From: Mesorhizobium sp. BR1-1-16 | GTDB lineage: Bacteria; Pseudomonadota; Alphaproteobacteria; Rhizobiales; Kaistiaceae | Assembly: GCF_020165495.1 (NCBI RefSeq) | Contig: NZ_JAIUIE010000002.1 | Span: forward strand, 310,001-374,000 | Reading direction: 5' to 3' | DNA length: 64,000 nucleotides | Shown: positions 53,261 to 61,498 of the stretch, piece after piece | Position numbering within the stretch: the first letter of the stretch is position 1 | How the letters are laid out: the number at the start of each line of letters is the position of its first letter | Made by a program: the position numbers and the translations under genes | Notes under the pieces: model-generated | What the model saw: the letters and a program-made list of their open reading frames with translations, nothing else | Told to the model about the DNA's origin: nothing | Databases searched by the model: none

Positions 53261-55714
53261 ATGACCGTCTCCCCGCATGTCGACACGCGCATTTCGCTCG
53301 CCGGAGCATGGACCCTGACTGACGCGGACGGCGCGGTGCTCGGCGACTGCGCCATCCCCGGCGACGTGCATTCGGCCCTTCTGGCGCTGGATCGGATTCC
53401 TGATCCGATGGTCGGCCGCAATGAAGCGCTGGTGCAGTGGGTCGGCGAAGCGGCATGGGAAATCAGCCGGCATTTCGATGTCGCGCCAGGCGCTGCAGCC
53501 GAGCGCTGGGCGGTATTGGAGCTCGAATTCGTCGATACCTTCGCTGAGGTAATGCTGAACGGAACTGTGGTGGCGCAGCTCGAATCGAGCTTCATCCGCC
53601 ATCGCATCGATGTGACCGGGCAGCTTGTCGAGGGCGCCAACGAACTGCGCATCCGTTTTGCGCCGGCCGGTGCCGAGGCGACGGCGCGGGCAGCCCGGCA
53701 GCCATTTCCGATCCCGTGGAGCGTTTCGAACAACAAGGTCCCGGACCTCAACATGATCCGTAAGGCCCAATGCCATGGTGGCTGGGACTGGGGTCCGTGT
53801 CTGATGGTGACGGGCATCTATGCCGAGCCTGTCCTTCATCTTTATGAAGAGGCGCGCATCGAGAGCGTCCAGATCCGCCAGCGCCACGCTGCCGATGGTT
53901 CGGTCAAGGCCATCGCCGAGGTTGAGCTGGTCGCGCCGGCGCCGGCGAGCGTTCCCGTCGAATTCTCACTGGACGGAAAGATCGTGAAGTCCAAGGTCGC
54001 GGTTGCGGCAGGCACCACGCGCGTTTTCCTCGAACTCGATGTCGGCATGCCCGAGCTCTGGTGGCCGGCCGGCCACGGCGCGCAGCCGCTTCATGAAGCG
54101 GTCGTTTCGATCCCGGGCGACAGCGTCACCCGCAAAATCGGCTTCCGCACGCTCGAAGTGGTGACCGAGAAGGACGCGGCCGGCGCTTCGATGATCTTCC
54201 GCGTCAACGGCATCGACATCTTCGCCAAGGGCGCGAACTGGATTCCTGCCGACGCGCTGCCCTCCAAGATCACCGAAGGTCGGATCCGCGCTCTGCTCTC
54301 GGCCGCGGTCGAAGCCAATATGAACATGATCCGCGTCTGGGGCGGCGGGTTCTATGAGTTCGACGCCTTCTACGACCTTTGCGACGAGCTGGGGCTTCTC
54401 GTCTGGCAGGACATGATGTTCTCCTGCTCGCAATATCCCTCGACGCCGGAATTTCTCGAACAGGTCGACGCAGAGCTCCGCTACCAGATCAAGCGCCTCT
54501 CGAGCCGGCCATCGATCGCGCTCTGGTGCGGCGACAACGAAGTCGTCGGTTCGCTGACCTGGTACGAGCTGTCGCGCAATAATCGCGACCGCTATCTGGT
54601 CAACTATGATCGCCTCAACCGCATCATCGACCGCGCGGTCGTGGAGACCGATCCGGACCGCCGCTTCTGGCCATCCTCGCCCTGCAATGGCGATCTCGAC
54701 TATGGCGATGCCTGGCACGATGATGGCTCGGGCGACATGCACTTCTGGGATGTCTGGCACTCGAACAAGAACTTCGAGCACTACTACACCGTGAAGCCGC
54801 GCTTCTGCTCGGAGTTCGGCTTCCAGTCATTCCCCTCGATGACGGGCATCCGCGCCTTTGCCGAGCCGGACGACTGGAACGCAACCGCCCCTGTGATGGA
54901 GTTTCACCAGCGCGATCCCGCTGGCAATTCGCGCATCATCGACACGATGGCGCGCTATTTTCGCGTACCCTCAGGCTTCGAGCAGTTCGTGTTTCTGTCG
55001 CAGCTCCAGCAGGCGCTCGCGATCGAGACGGCCGTTCGTTACTGGCGCAGCTTAAAGCCGCATTCGATGGGCGCGCTCTATTGGCAGCTCAACGATGTCT
55101 GGCCGGCGGTGTCTTGGTCGTCGATCGATCACACGCTGGCCTGGAAGACGCTGCATTACCACGCCAAGCGCTTCTTCGCCCCGGTCGCTCTCGCGGCCCG
55201 GATCGAAGCCGGCATGCTGACGGTGAGGGCGGTCAACGATCGTCACGCCGAGGTCAGGCTCGGTCTGCGCATCCGCACGCTGGATCTTGCCGGCAGCCTC
55301 CTGGGCGAGCGGATCACCGAGGCGCGTTTGCCGCCTGATCGCGCCGTGGACGTCGTCGCGATCGAGGCGCCGAAGTCCGATGATCGTTTCTATGTCATCG
55401 ACGCGCTTGCGGACGGTTTGGCCGATCCCACGCTGCAGGTGACGGTGTTCCCGGATCTGCCGAAACGGCTCGATCTGCCGACAGCGCGCGTCTCGCTAAG
55501 CGAGATCGGCGCCGGACGGTTCAAGCTCGAAACCGACGCGCCCGCGTTCTATGTCCGCGCCGAAGCACCGGCTTTCCCGGGTCACTTCGACGATACGAGC
55601 TTCCTGTTGCTACCCGGCGAGCCACGCACGATCACCTTCAAGCCGGAAGCCGGCGTCGCAATGCCCTCGGCATCCGACATTGCCATCCATCATCTCGGCG
55701 CGACCTATCGCTAG
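53261..55714 (+). CDS. Beta-mannosidase (glycoside hydrolase family 2)
   Basis: An 817-residue GH2 enzyme that removes terminal beta-D-mannose. The N-terminal sugar-binding domain ends near GGWDWGP, which is characteristic of beta-mannosidases. Catalytic acid/base is Glu427 in WCGDNEVVG and the nucleophile is Glu518 in [10 protein letters not shown]. There is no signal peptide, so it acts in the cytoplasm on imported oligosaccharides. ATG 53261 is chosen over the longer frame from 53048, which would run through the promoter region. It stands alone on its strand, divergent from tal. Beta-galactosidase or glucuronidase are less likely given the mannosidase motifs. Confidence 0.92.
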   Translation: MTVSPHVDTRISLAGAWTLTDADGAVLGDCAIPGDVHSALLALDRIPDPMVGRNEALVQWVGEAAWEISRHFDVAPGAAAERWAVLELEFVDTFAEVMLNGTVVAQLESSFIRHRIDVTGQLVEGANELRIRFAPAGAEATARAARQPFPIPWSVSNNKVPDLNMIRKAQCHGGWDWGPCLMVTGIYAEPVLHLYEEARIESVQIRQRHAADGSVKAIAEVELVAPAPASVPVEFSLDGKIVKSKVAVAAGTTRVFLELDVGMPELWWPAGHGAQPLHEAVVSIPGDSVTRKIGFRTLEVVTEKDAAGASMIFRVNGIDIFAKGANWIPADALPSKITEGRIRALLSAAVEANMNMIRVWGGGFYEFDAFYDLCDELGLLVWQDMMFSCSQYPSTPEFLEQVDAELRYQIKRLSSRPSIALWCGDNEVVGSLTWYELSRNNRDRYLVNYDRLNRIIDRAVVETDPDRRFWPSSPCNGDLDYGDAWHDDGSGDMHFWDVWHSNKNFEHYYTVKPRFCSEFGFQSFPSMTGIRAFAEPDDWNATAPVMEFHQRDPAGNSRIIDTMARYFRVPSGFEQFVFLSQLQQALAIETAVRYWRSLKPHSMGALYWQLNDVWPAVSWSSIDHTLAWKTLHYHAKRFFAPVALAARIEAGMLTVRAVNDRHAEVRLGLRIRTLDLAGSLLGERITEARLPPDRAVDVVAIEAPKSDDRFYVIDALADGLADPTLQVTVFPDLPKRLDLPTARVSLSEIGAGRFKLETDAPAFYVRAEAPAFPGHFDDTSFLLLPGEPRTITFKPEAGVAMPSASDIAIHHLGATYR

Positions 55715-55725
55715 CCGCGAACAGC

Positions 55726-55751
55726 AAAAAGCCGCGGCGTGCGCCGCGGCT
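55726..55751 (-). terminator. Terminator downstream of the PRC-barrel gene
   Basis: AGCCGCGGC (55730-55738) and GCCGCGGCT (55743-55751) form a perfect 9-bp stem with a 4-nt loop. On the minus strand five U follow (A-run 55726-55730 on the plus strand), giving a good Rho-independent terminator for the PRC-barrel gene. It may also stop the convergent beta-mannosidase transcript. Confidence 0.82.
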
Positions 55752-55774
55752 CTCTGCATCCGTCGTCTGAAGCG

Positions 55775-56170
55775 TCAGATCGTCCAGTAGGGCGAGATGC
55801 CGTAATAATCGTGCACCCGCTTTTCATAGTCGCGGTCGCCCCAGGTAGGCTCGTCGGTGTCGTCGAACACCGGCCCGCCTTCGAGCTGGTCGCGCGTCAG
55901 ATTGACGACATAGCCACCGCGTTCGGGATCGTAGTTGAGCGCATTCCACGGCAACGGATGATACTTCTCGCCGATTCCGAGGAAGCCGCCAAACGACATG
56001 ATCGCGTAAGCAACGCGGCCGGACTGTTTGTCGATCATGACGTCATGGACGTCGCCAAGTCGCTCCCCGGCAGTATTGTATACAGCCGTTCCGTCAACCT
56101 TATCGGCCGAAATCAGCGGATTGATCGACTGGCTACTGGTGGTGAAGCTGGTGTCGTTGACCAAGGTCAT
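55775..56170 (-). CDS. PRC-barrel domain protein
   Basis: A 131-residue soluble protein. The PRC-barrel core is visible in NPLISADKVDGTAVYNTAGE, then LGDVHDVMIDKQSGRVAYAI and KYHPLPWNALNYDPERGGYV. Such stand-alone PRC-barrel proteins are common in Rhizobiales and are often stress-induced, but the role is not established. ATG 56170 has a purine-rich site upstream (ggagaattacg). It is followed by a terminator, so it is a single-gene unit or the last gene of one. Confidence 0.88.
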   Translation of the reverse strand: MTLVNDTSFTTSSQSINPLISADKVDGTAVYNTAGERLGDVHDVMIDKQSGRVAYAIMSFGGFLGIGEKYHPLPWNALNYDPERGGYVVNLTRDQLEGGPVFDDTDEPTWGDRDYEKRVHDYYGISPYWTI

Positions 56171-56234
56171 CGTAATTCTCCATCGATGCTTCCGATGGTG
56201 ATTCAACGGCACGGGCGGCCGATCGTTCCGACGG

Positions 56235-56873
56235 TCAATCGCGATCGGGGCGACGAACCACGCGAACCTTGCCGCTGTCGCCGCCGCCACAGAAGAAGCG
56301 GCCGGCCCCATCGGATTCGAGGCCCGATATCGTGAGGCCGGCCGGCATCTCCAGCGCTTCGAGCACGGTGCCGTCCTTCTGATCGATATGGCGAATCTCG
56401 CTCGCCTCATCTTCCCACGTCGCATGCCACAGCTCGCTGTCGACGAAGCTGACACCGGTGACGAAGCGGTCCGAGCGGATGGTCCGCCGGATATCGCCGG
56501 TTTCCGGATCGATCTCGTGAATGCAGCGGTCGCGGTACTGGCCGACGAACAGCGCGCCCTCCGCATAGGTAAGGCCGCTGTCGCGCCCCTGTCCGGGTGC
56601 CGGGATGGTCGCGAGCAGTTCGCCATTTGCCGGATCGATCTTCTGGATCACGTCGCCGGCGATCTGAAAGAGGTGTCGTCCGTCATATGCGGTGCCGGCA
56701 TGGGCTGCGATGTCGATGCCGCCGACCAGCGTGCCGCTTTCGGGATCGAGCGCGGCGATCCGCTCGCCCGCCGCAAACCACACGCGCGCGCCGTCAAAGG
56801 TGACACCGGCAATGCTCGGGGCGCCCTCGAACGGTCCATATTCGCGCAGCACTTCCGCCTTGGCCCGCTTCAT
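56235..56873 (-). CDS. Beta-propeller protein, glutamine cyclotransferase-like
   Basis: A 212-residue cytoplasmic protein made of repeated blade-like segments: GVTFDGARVWFAAGERIAAL, HLFQIAGDVIQKIDPANGEL, LFVGQYRDRCIHEIDPETGD, VDSELWHATWEDEASEIRHI. The pattern resembles glutamine cyclotransferase and other six-bladed propellers, but the protein is shorter and lacks a signal peptide. It lies 59 bp after the HTH regulator gene on the same strand and may be cotranscribed. The ligand is unknown; sensing a small molecule for the regulator is a speculation. Confidence 0.75.
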   Translation of the reverse strand: MKRAKAEVLREYGPFEGAPSIAGVTFDGARVWFAAGERIAALDPESGTLVGGIDIAAHAGTAYDGRHLFQIAGDVIQKIDPANGELLATIPAPGQGRDSGLTYAEGALFVGQYRDRCIHEIDPETGDIRRTIRSDRFVTGVSFVDSELWHATWEDEASEIRHIDQKDGTVLEALEMPAGLTISGLESDGAGRFFCGGGDSGKVRVVRRPDRD

Positions 56874-56932
56874 GGCAATGGCTCCTTCACAGTCGTTGGC
56901 GCCGCCCCGGCGGCAGCCCCTCGGTCTGGACA

Positions 56933-58156
56933 TTAGTGACCTGGCGTCGGCCCCGGGAGTAACAAGCTTGTCGGGAAGCCAGGTACCGGCGGCGCCATCC
57001 AGCGGCGCGCCGGGCCGCGCCCGACGCTCTGGATCGTGCCCGATTTGGCCAGCGCGTCGAGAGCGCGTTGCACGGTGCGCGTGCTCGACCCGAGCGCGAT
57101 GGCGAGCGAAGTGCTCGACCAGGCCTCGCCGTCGGAAAGCAAGGCCAGCACCGCCGCATGCGGTGCATCGAAGGGCGGAGCCAGCATCACGACCGGCTTG
57201 TCCCCTGCCGGGAGCAGCCGGTAGCCATCGGCCGTCGCCGTGATCTCGGCGAGCGGCAGCAGCACTTCGCGCAGCCGCCCGATCTCGACCCGCAGCCGCG
57301 CGCGATGCGACTCGTCGGCTTCCCGGCCGCGAAAGGCCTCGCGGATCAATGCGGCGCGCGCGATATCGCCGGGCCATGCCCTGGCGAGGCCGACGAGCAG
57401 GGAGAAGAGCACCGGCCGCGTGTCGAGGCGGACATGCGACGCGCCTGACCTAACGGCATGGCGACAGGCATCGACGATCAAGGCCGGCGCCTCGAGCAAG
57501 GCTTCCACTTCGGGAAGCGAAACCAGCGGGCCGCCGTTCCCTTCGACAAGCCGCGCCACCGGCGCACCGAGCAGAGCGCCCACGGCATCGACTTCGGCTT
57601 TGAGCGCCGGGATGCCCGCCCGCCGCGCTGCGGCATCGGCAACATTCAAGGCGGCTCGCGCGCCCCTGATATCGATACGGCGGATGGCGAGGCCGGCGCG
57701 GGCCAATGCTTCCGCGGCTTCGGCAATCGGAGGCAGGGCGATGCTGACCGTTCGCTCATCGAGCAGCCTGGCGGCCTCGGCGAGCCGCCCGGTCAGGATC
57801 ATGCGCCGCGCGGCCAGCACGCGCGCATAGGCAGCGTTTGCGTGATCGCCGCGGGCTTCCAGCGCCGCGCGTGCATCGTCGAGCGGCTTGATCGGCCAGG
57901 TGAGATCGCGCGAGACGAGCGCGATTTCAGCTTCGGCAACGGTGCAGCGGGCGCGCGCAACGACTTCGCGCGGTCCGAAGGCGCGGCGTGCGCGCTGCAG
58001 CAAGGTCCGTGCGCGCGGGAAATCGCCAAGCTGCGCCATGGCAATCCCGCGCAGCGCCAGAGCCGGCGCATCATCGCGCAACGCCACCCGCTTCAGCGCG
58101 CCCAGCGGATCGCCATGGGCGAGCGCGAGCGCTGCGGCTGTGATCAGTGAGTCCAT
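56933..58156 (-). CDS. Multi-domain HTH regulator (TPR-like region plus two winged-helix-like segments)
   Basis: A 407-residue protein. Residues 1 to about 200 are alanine- and arginine-rich helices resembling degenerate TPR repeats (LRGIAMAQLGDFPRARTLLQ). A middle part resembles an OmpR/BTAD-type winged helix ending RLRVEIGRLREVLLPLAEIT and ADGYRLL. The C-terminal part AVLALLSDGEAWSSTSLAIA, then SSTRTVQRALDALAKSGTIQ, looks like a second winged helix of MarR/GntR type. Both domain readings are inference from pattern. ATG 58156 is chosen; the frame is open to 58585. It precedes the beta-propeller gene and is divergent from a small membrane-protein gene. Confidence 0.72.
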   Translation of the reverse strand: MDSLITAAALALAHGDPLGALKRVALRDDAPALALRGIAMAQLGDFPRARTLLQRARRAFGPREVVARARCTVAEAEIALVSRDLTWPIKPLDDARAALEARGDHANAAYARVLAARRMILTGRLAEAARLLDERTVSIALPPIAEAAEALARAGLAIRRIDIRGARAALNVADAAARRAGIPALKAEVDAVGALLGAPVARLVEGNGGPLVSLPEVEALLEAPALIVDACRHAVRSGASHVRLDTRPVLFSLLVGLARAWPGDIARAALIREAFRGREADESHRARLRVEIGRLREVLLPLAEITATADGYRLLPAGDKPVVMLAPPFDAPHAAVLALLSDGEAWSSTSLAIALGSSTRTVQRALDALAKSGTIQSVGRGPARRWMAPPVPGFPTSLLLPGPTPGH

Positions 58157-58261
58157 CTCGATCGCGCCAGAATTGTCACTCCCACCCTCGCTCCGATCGC
58201 GGCGAGGATCGGATCGCGGTCCCGAAGGGCCGCATCGGCAGCATGGGATGGATGGCGGCAA

Positions 58262-58513
58262 ATGACCAGCGAGGTTTCCGAGACGTCCTTGGACCGCACT
58301 GCCTCTTGGGGCGAGCGGATCGCAGAGGGCATGGCGCTCGCCGCAACGCCGCTCTTCGCCGTGATGGCGTTGGCAAGCCTCGCCGATAACGGCGATGCGA
58401 TGCTCTGTGGCGGCACGCCAGGCGGCGTGCTGCCGGGCGGCATGGCGCTCATGTATGCGCTGATGAGCTTCATCCATGCCGGCGCCTGGCTCCGGCGCAT
58501 GGGCCGGATCTGA
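58262..58513 (+). CDS. Small membrane protein, function unknown
   Basis: An 83-residue protein with two probable membrane segments (EGMALAATPLFAVMALASLA and GMALMYALMSFIHAGAWLRR) joined by a glycine-rich loop containing one cysteine (AMLCGGTPGG). ATG 58262 has a GGCGG-like site upstream. It lies 29 bp before the DUF899 gene on the same strand and is probably cotranscribed. I do not recognise a family. Confidence 0.65.
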   Translation: MTSEVSETSLDRTASWGERIAEGMALAATPLFAVMALASLADNGDAMLCGGTPGGVLPGGMALMYALMSFIHAGAWLRRMGRI

Positions 58514-58542
58514 ATTCCCCCGATTATTTAAGGAGAAGAGAC

Positions 58543-59241
58543 ATGTTGAACGACGTCGTATCGCATGATGACTGGCTGAAGGCACGGCTGGAGTTGCTGG
58601 ACGCCGAGAAGGAATTCACGCATCAGCGCGAGGCCCTGACGAGACGCCGCATGGCAATGCCCTGGGAGAAGATCGAGAAGGATTACCGCTTCATCGGCCC
58701 GTCCGGCTCGATGACGCTCGCCGAACTCTTCGATGGGCATTCGCAGCTTATCGTCTATCACTTCATGTTCGGGCCAGACTGGCAGGAGGGCTGCAAGTCC
58801 TGCTCGTTCTGGGCCGACAATTTCGACCATATCCCTGTTCATCTCGCGCATCGGGACGTCGCCTTCACGGCCGTCTCACGAGCACCGCTCGAACGGATCG
58901 AGGCCTACAAAGACCGCTTCGGCTGGACATTCCCGTGGGTGCAGGCTGACGGCAGCGACTTCAACCACGACTACCAAGCTTCATTCACGCCGGACGAACT
59001 CGCCGCAGGCCGCGGCTACTACAATTATGCCGAGCGCAAGATTGGCGCCTCGGACATCGTCGGCATCAGCGTTTTCGCGAAAGACGAAGAGGGCGCTGTC
59101 TACCACACCTATTCCTGCTACAGCCGCGGCGTGGAGATGCTGAACGGCGCCTATCACTATCTCGACCTCGTCCCAAAGGGCCGGAACGAGGAGGGACTGG
59201 ACTTCCCGCAGGCCTGGGTCAGGCGGCGTGATCAGTACTGA
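58543..59241 (+). CDS. DUF899 thioredoxin-like protein
   Basis: A 232-residue protein of the DUF899 family. The N-terminal WLKARLELLDAEKEFTHQRE and LTRRRMAMPWEKIEKDYRF are the family start. The thioredoxin-like core has a CKSC motif (EGCKSCSFWADNFDHI), and the C-terminal HTYSCYSRGVEMLNGAYHYL is also characteristic. Redox activity is plausible but unproven. ATG 58543 has AAGGAG seven bases upstream. It follows the small membrane-protein gene and precedes a palindromic element. Confidence 0.9.
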   Translation: MLNDVVSHDDWLKARLELLDAEKEFTHQREALTRRRMAMPWEKIEKDYRFIGPSGSMTLAELFDGHSQLIVYHFMFGPDWQEGCKSCSFWADNFDHIPVHLAHRDVAFTAVSRAPLERIEAYKDRFGWTFPWVQADGSDFNHDYQASFTPDELAAGRGYYNYAERKIGASDIVGISVFAKDEEGAVYHTYSCYSRGVEMLNGAYHYLDLVPKGRNEEGLDFPQAWVRRRDQY

Positions 59242-59255
59242 AGTCGCGAAAGTAG

Positions 59256-59300
59256 CGCTCCCCGTCATGCCCGGGACGAGCCCGGGTATGACGGGGAGCG
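59256..59300. repeat. 20-bp inverted repeat between convergent genes (REP-like/terminator)
   Basis: The left arm 59256-59275 and right arm 59281-59300 pair over 20 bp with one mismatch (a G-U pair in RNA) and a 5-nt loop. The core GTCATGCCCGGG resembles the GTCATTGCCGGG core of the larger element at 20493-20580. It lies between the convergent DUF899 and SDR genes and can act as a bidirectional terminator. Confidence 0.82.
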
Positions 59301-59309
59301 ATTGGCGCC

Positions 59310-60044
59310 TCAGTTGACCCAGCCGCCATCGATGATGTGCATCTGGCCCGTCGTGTAGGTCGCTGTGGCGAGATAGATGGCGAGGTCCGCGATCTCCTGC
59401 GGCGTGCCGATACGGCCGATCGGCTGGCGCGCGATGAAGGCGGCGCGGGCCGTCTCATAGTCACCCTGCGCACGCAGCCGGTCCTGCAGCGACGGGCTCT
59501 CGACGGTGCCGGGGCAGATGCCGTTGCAACGGATGCCGCGCGTCACGAAGTCCGCCGCAACCGATTTCGTCAGTCCGACCGTCGCTGCCTTGGTGACACC
59601 ATAGGCGAAGCGGTTGGGCACGCCCTTGATCGAGCCTGCGACGGAGCAGATGTTGACGATCGAACCATCATTCTGCGCCAGCATGCCCGGCAGCACGGCC
59701 TTGATGGTGCGCCACATCGACTTGACGTTGAGGTCATAGGCGAAATCGAGGTCTGCCTCGCTCGCCTGCTCGATTGTGCCGGCATGGACGATTCCGGCCG
59801 CATTGAAGAGCACGTCGACTGTGCCGATCTCGGCGACGAGGGCGTCGACATCGGCGCTCTTCAGAACGTTGAGAACCCGCGTCGTGACATTGGGGCGATG
59901 CGACAGTTCGCCGACTTTCGCCTCGTTGACATCCGTCGCCCAAACGGTCGCGCCGGCATCGGCTGCGCTTTCGGCGATGGCCCGGCCGATCCCCTGTGCC
60001 GCCGCCGTTACCAGCACGACCTTGCCTGCGAGCGTATCGCCCAT
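59310..60044 (-). CDS. Short-chain dehydrogenase/reductase, 2-keto-3-deoxy-L-fuconate dehydrogenase-like
   Basis: A 244-residue SDR. The cofactor motif is LVTAAAQGIGRAIAE (residues 11-25), the catalytic residues are Ser134, Tyr148 and Lys152 (AYGVTK), and the C-terminus GQMHIIDGGWVN is typical. The layout is closest to the DHRS6/KDF dehydrogenase group; Asp38 (ATDVN) after the second strand suggests NAD. ATG 60044 is followed directly by the Rossmann strand. It is divergent from an IclR regulator, which probably controls it. 3-hydroxybutyrate or other sugar-acid substrates remain possible. Confidence 0.85.
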   Translation of the reverse strand: MGDTLAGKVVLVTAAAQGIGRAIAESAADAGATVWATDVNEAKVGELSHRPNVTTRVLNVLKSADVDALVAEIGTVDVLFNAAGIVHAGTIEQASEADLDFAYDLNVKSMWRTIKAVLPGMLAQNDGSIVNICSVAGSIKGVPNRFAYGVTKAATVGLTKSVAADFVTRGIRCNGICPGTVESPSLQDRLRAQGDYETARAAFIARQPIGRIGTPQEIADLAIYLATATYTTGQMHIIDGGWVN

Positions 60045-60197
60045 CGGATTTTCCTCCATGTATGATGCAAGCGGCATTGCGGCGCTCTCCGCCGATCGCT
60101 GCCACGCGAGCCCAAGTGATGTCCAGCCGGATGACGCCACGTGTCGTTTCGCCAGGCGACCGGCCGACGTGTCGATCAAATTATCCATCCGTGAATG

Positions 60198-60221
60198 GTG
60201 TATTCGTATATAAGCGAACAC
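60198..60221. promoter_or_regulatory. Candidate IclR operator in the SDR/IclR divergent region
   Basis: TTCG (60203-60206) and CGAA (60215-60218) flank an AT-rich 8 bp, with GTG/CAC extending the symmetry outward (60198-60200 and 60219-60221). The 9-mer TTCGTATAT inside it also occurs on the minus strand in the PcaR-region element at 42762-42754. It lies in the 263-bp gap between the SDR and IclR genes, the usual place for an IclR-type operator. Confidence 0.45.
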
Positions 60222-60307
60222 GACCGATCCGAGTCAATGTCTAGCCTGTCGCGCGGCCGGCCGCGATGGGTGGATCTTGCCGCGATTGCTGGCTGGATTG
60301 AAGGTTC

Positions 60308-61087
60308 ATGCTCGACGACGTCAATGATCGCTATCGCGCGCCTGCGCTGGACAAGGGCCTAGATATCCTGGAGCTCCTCGCGGCGACCGATGAAAGCATG
60401 ACCCAGGCCGAGATCGCCAAGGCGCTGGGCCGTTCGCCGAACGAGATCTATCGGATGCTGGACCGGCTGGTGCGGCGCGGCTATGTCGCCCGCATTCTCG
60501 GCGACCGCTATGAGTTGACGCTGCGGCTCTTCGCGCTTGCCCATCAGCATGCGCCTGTGCGGCGGCTTGTCAGCCAGGCCTTGCCCGTGATGCGGCAGTT
60601 TTCAAAGCGAGCCGAGCAGGCCTGCCATCTGACGGTCTACGACCGCGGCCGCGTTATCGTCGTCGCTCAGATGGATGCGCCGTCCTATTGGAGCTATTCG
60701 ATCCGCGTCGGCGCGCGCGTCAGCCTCTACAATACCGGATCCGGACATGTCCTGCTGGCGTTTGCAACGCCGCAGGAACGCGCTTTGATGGAGGCAGAGC
60801 GCGAAGACCTCACCGAGGACAAGAGCCGGCCCGCCGAGCTCGATACCCGTCTCAGCGCCATTCGCGCACAAGGGTTCGAGACGATGCCGAGCTTCCAGTC
60901 CGAAGCGGTCTTCAACCTCTCGGCACCGGTCCTCGGTCCCGGCGATACCGCCATCGCTGCGCTGACCTGTCCTTTCCTGCCGCGCATCGACCGGGAGGAT
61001 GTGCCCGACCGCGAGGCGGCTCTGGCCACGTTGCTCGATGCGACACGCGAACTTTCGATCGTTCTCGGCAAAGGGATTGACGAGTAG
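60308..61087 (+). CDS. IclR-family transcriptional regulator
   Basis: A 259-residue regulator. The N-terminal winged helix is GLDILELLAATDESMTQAEI then AKALGRSPNEIYRMLDRLVR. The C-terminal effector-binding domain includes QACHLTVYDRGRVIVVAQMD and YNTGSGHVLLAFATPQE. ATG 60308 follows a GAAGG site. It is divergent from the SDR gene and is likely its regulator; sugar-acid pathway control would fit both families. Confidence 0.9.
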   Translation: MLDDVNDRYRAPALDKGLDILELLAATDESMTQAEIAKALGRSPNEIYRMLDRLVRRGYVARILGDRYELTLRLFALAHQHAPVRRLVSQALPVMRQFSKRAEQACHLTVYDRGRVIVVAQMDAPSYWSYSIRVGARVSLYNTGSGHVLLAFATPQERALMEAEREDLTEDKSRPAELDTRLSAIRAQGFETMPSFQSEAVFNLSAPVLGPGDTAIAALTCPFLPRIDREDVPDREAALATLLDATRELSIVLGKGIDE

Positions 61088-61498
61088 GCACTTCGCCGTC
61101 GGCTGATGCAATTCGCCGCACACCGCGCGCTGCGATCTCTCGATCGTTGCAGGAGACCGGCAACAGATCATGTGCCGGCTTCGAAGATCGACTGGACCGT
61201 CGGCTTTCCCTGGAATCCCCTGTGCCTGACGTGTGCGGCAGCGGTTTCTGCACCCGGATTCGTGAACCGTTCACGATGAACAGATGTCGTCTGTCTCGGC
61301 GTAGTTTGCGCCAGATCAAATTCACAACCTATCGCCTAGTGTGTGCAAGGTTGCGATCGTCTATTCGATTCGCTCGTGGCCTCGAGGGGAACTGGTACCG
61401 CAATCAGCCGTAGGCATCGCGTCCCGGCCTGATCGGGGACTTGCGATATCCTCGCCAAGAACTGCAAAGCTGCGTTTTTTTCTGGGGATAGCGATCCG
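61088..61498. other. 411-bp region without a recognised gene
   Basis: The stretch between the IclR and EAL genes is less GC-rich than its surroundings. A short open frame at 61147-61413 has no recognisable motif, an unusual Cys/Arg composition and no good start signal, so I do not call it. A run of seven T occurs at 61475-61481, shortly before the EAL start. The region may hold the promoter of the EAL gene. I see no tRNA-like or riboswitch-like fold. Confidence 0.5.

Noticed and set aside
53261-55714. Beta-galactosidase (lacZ)
   Set aside because: Length and motifs ([21 protein letters not shown]) match GH2 beta-mannosidases rather than LacZ.
61147-61413. 88-codon open frame between the IclR and EAL genes
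   Set aside because: No ribosome site, no motif, odd Cys/Arg composition; treated as non-coding.
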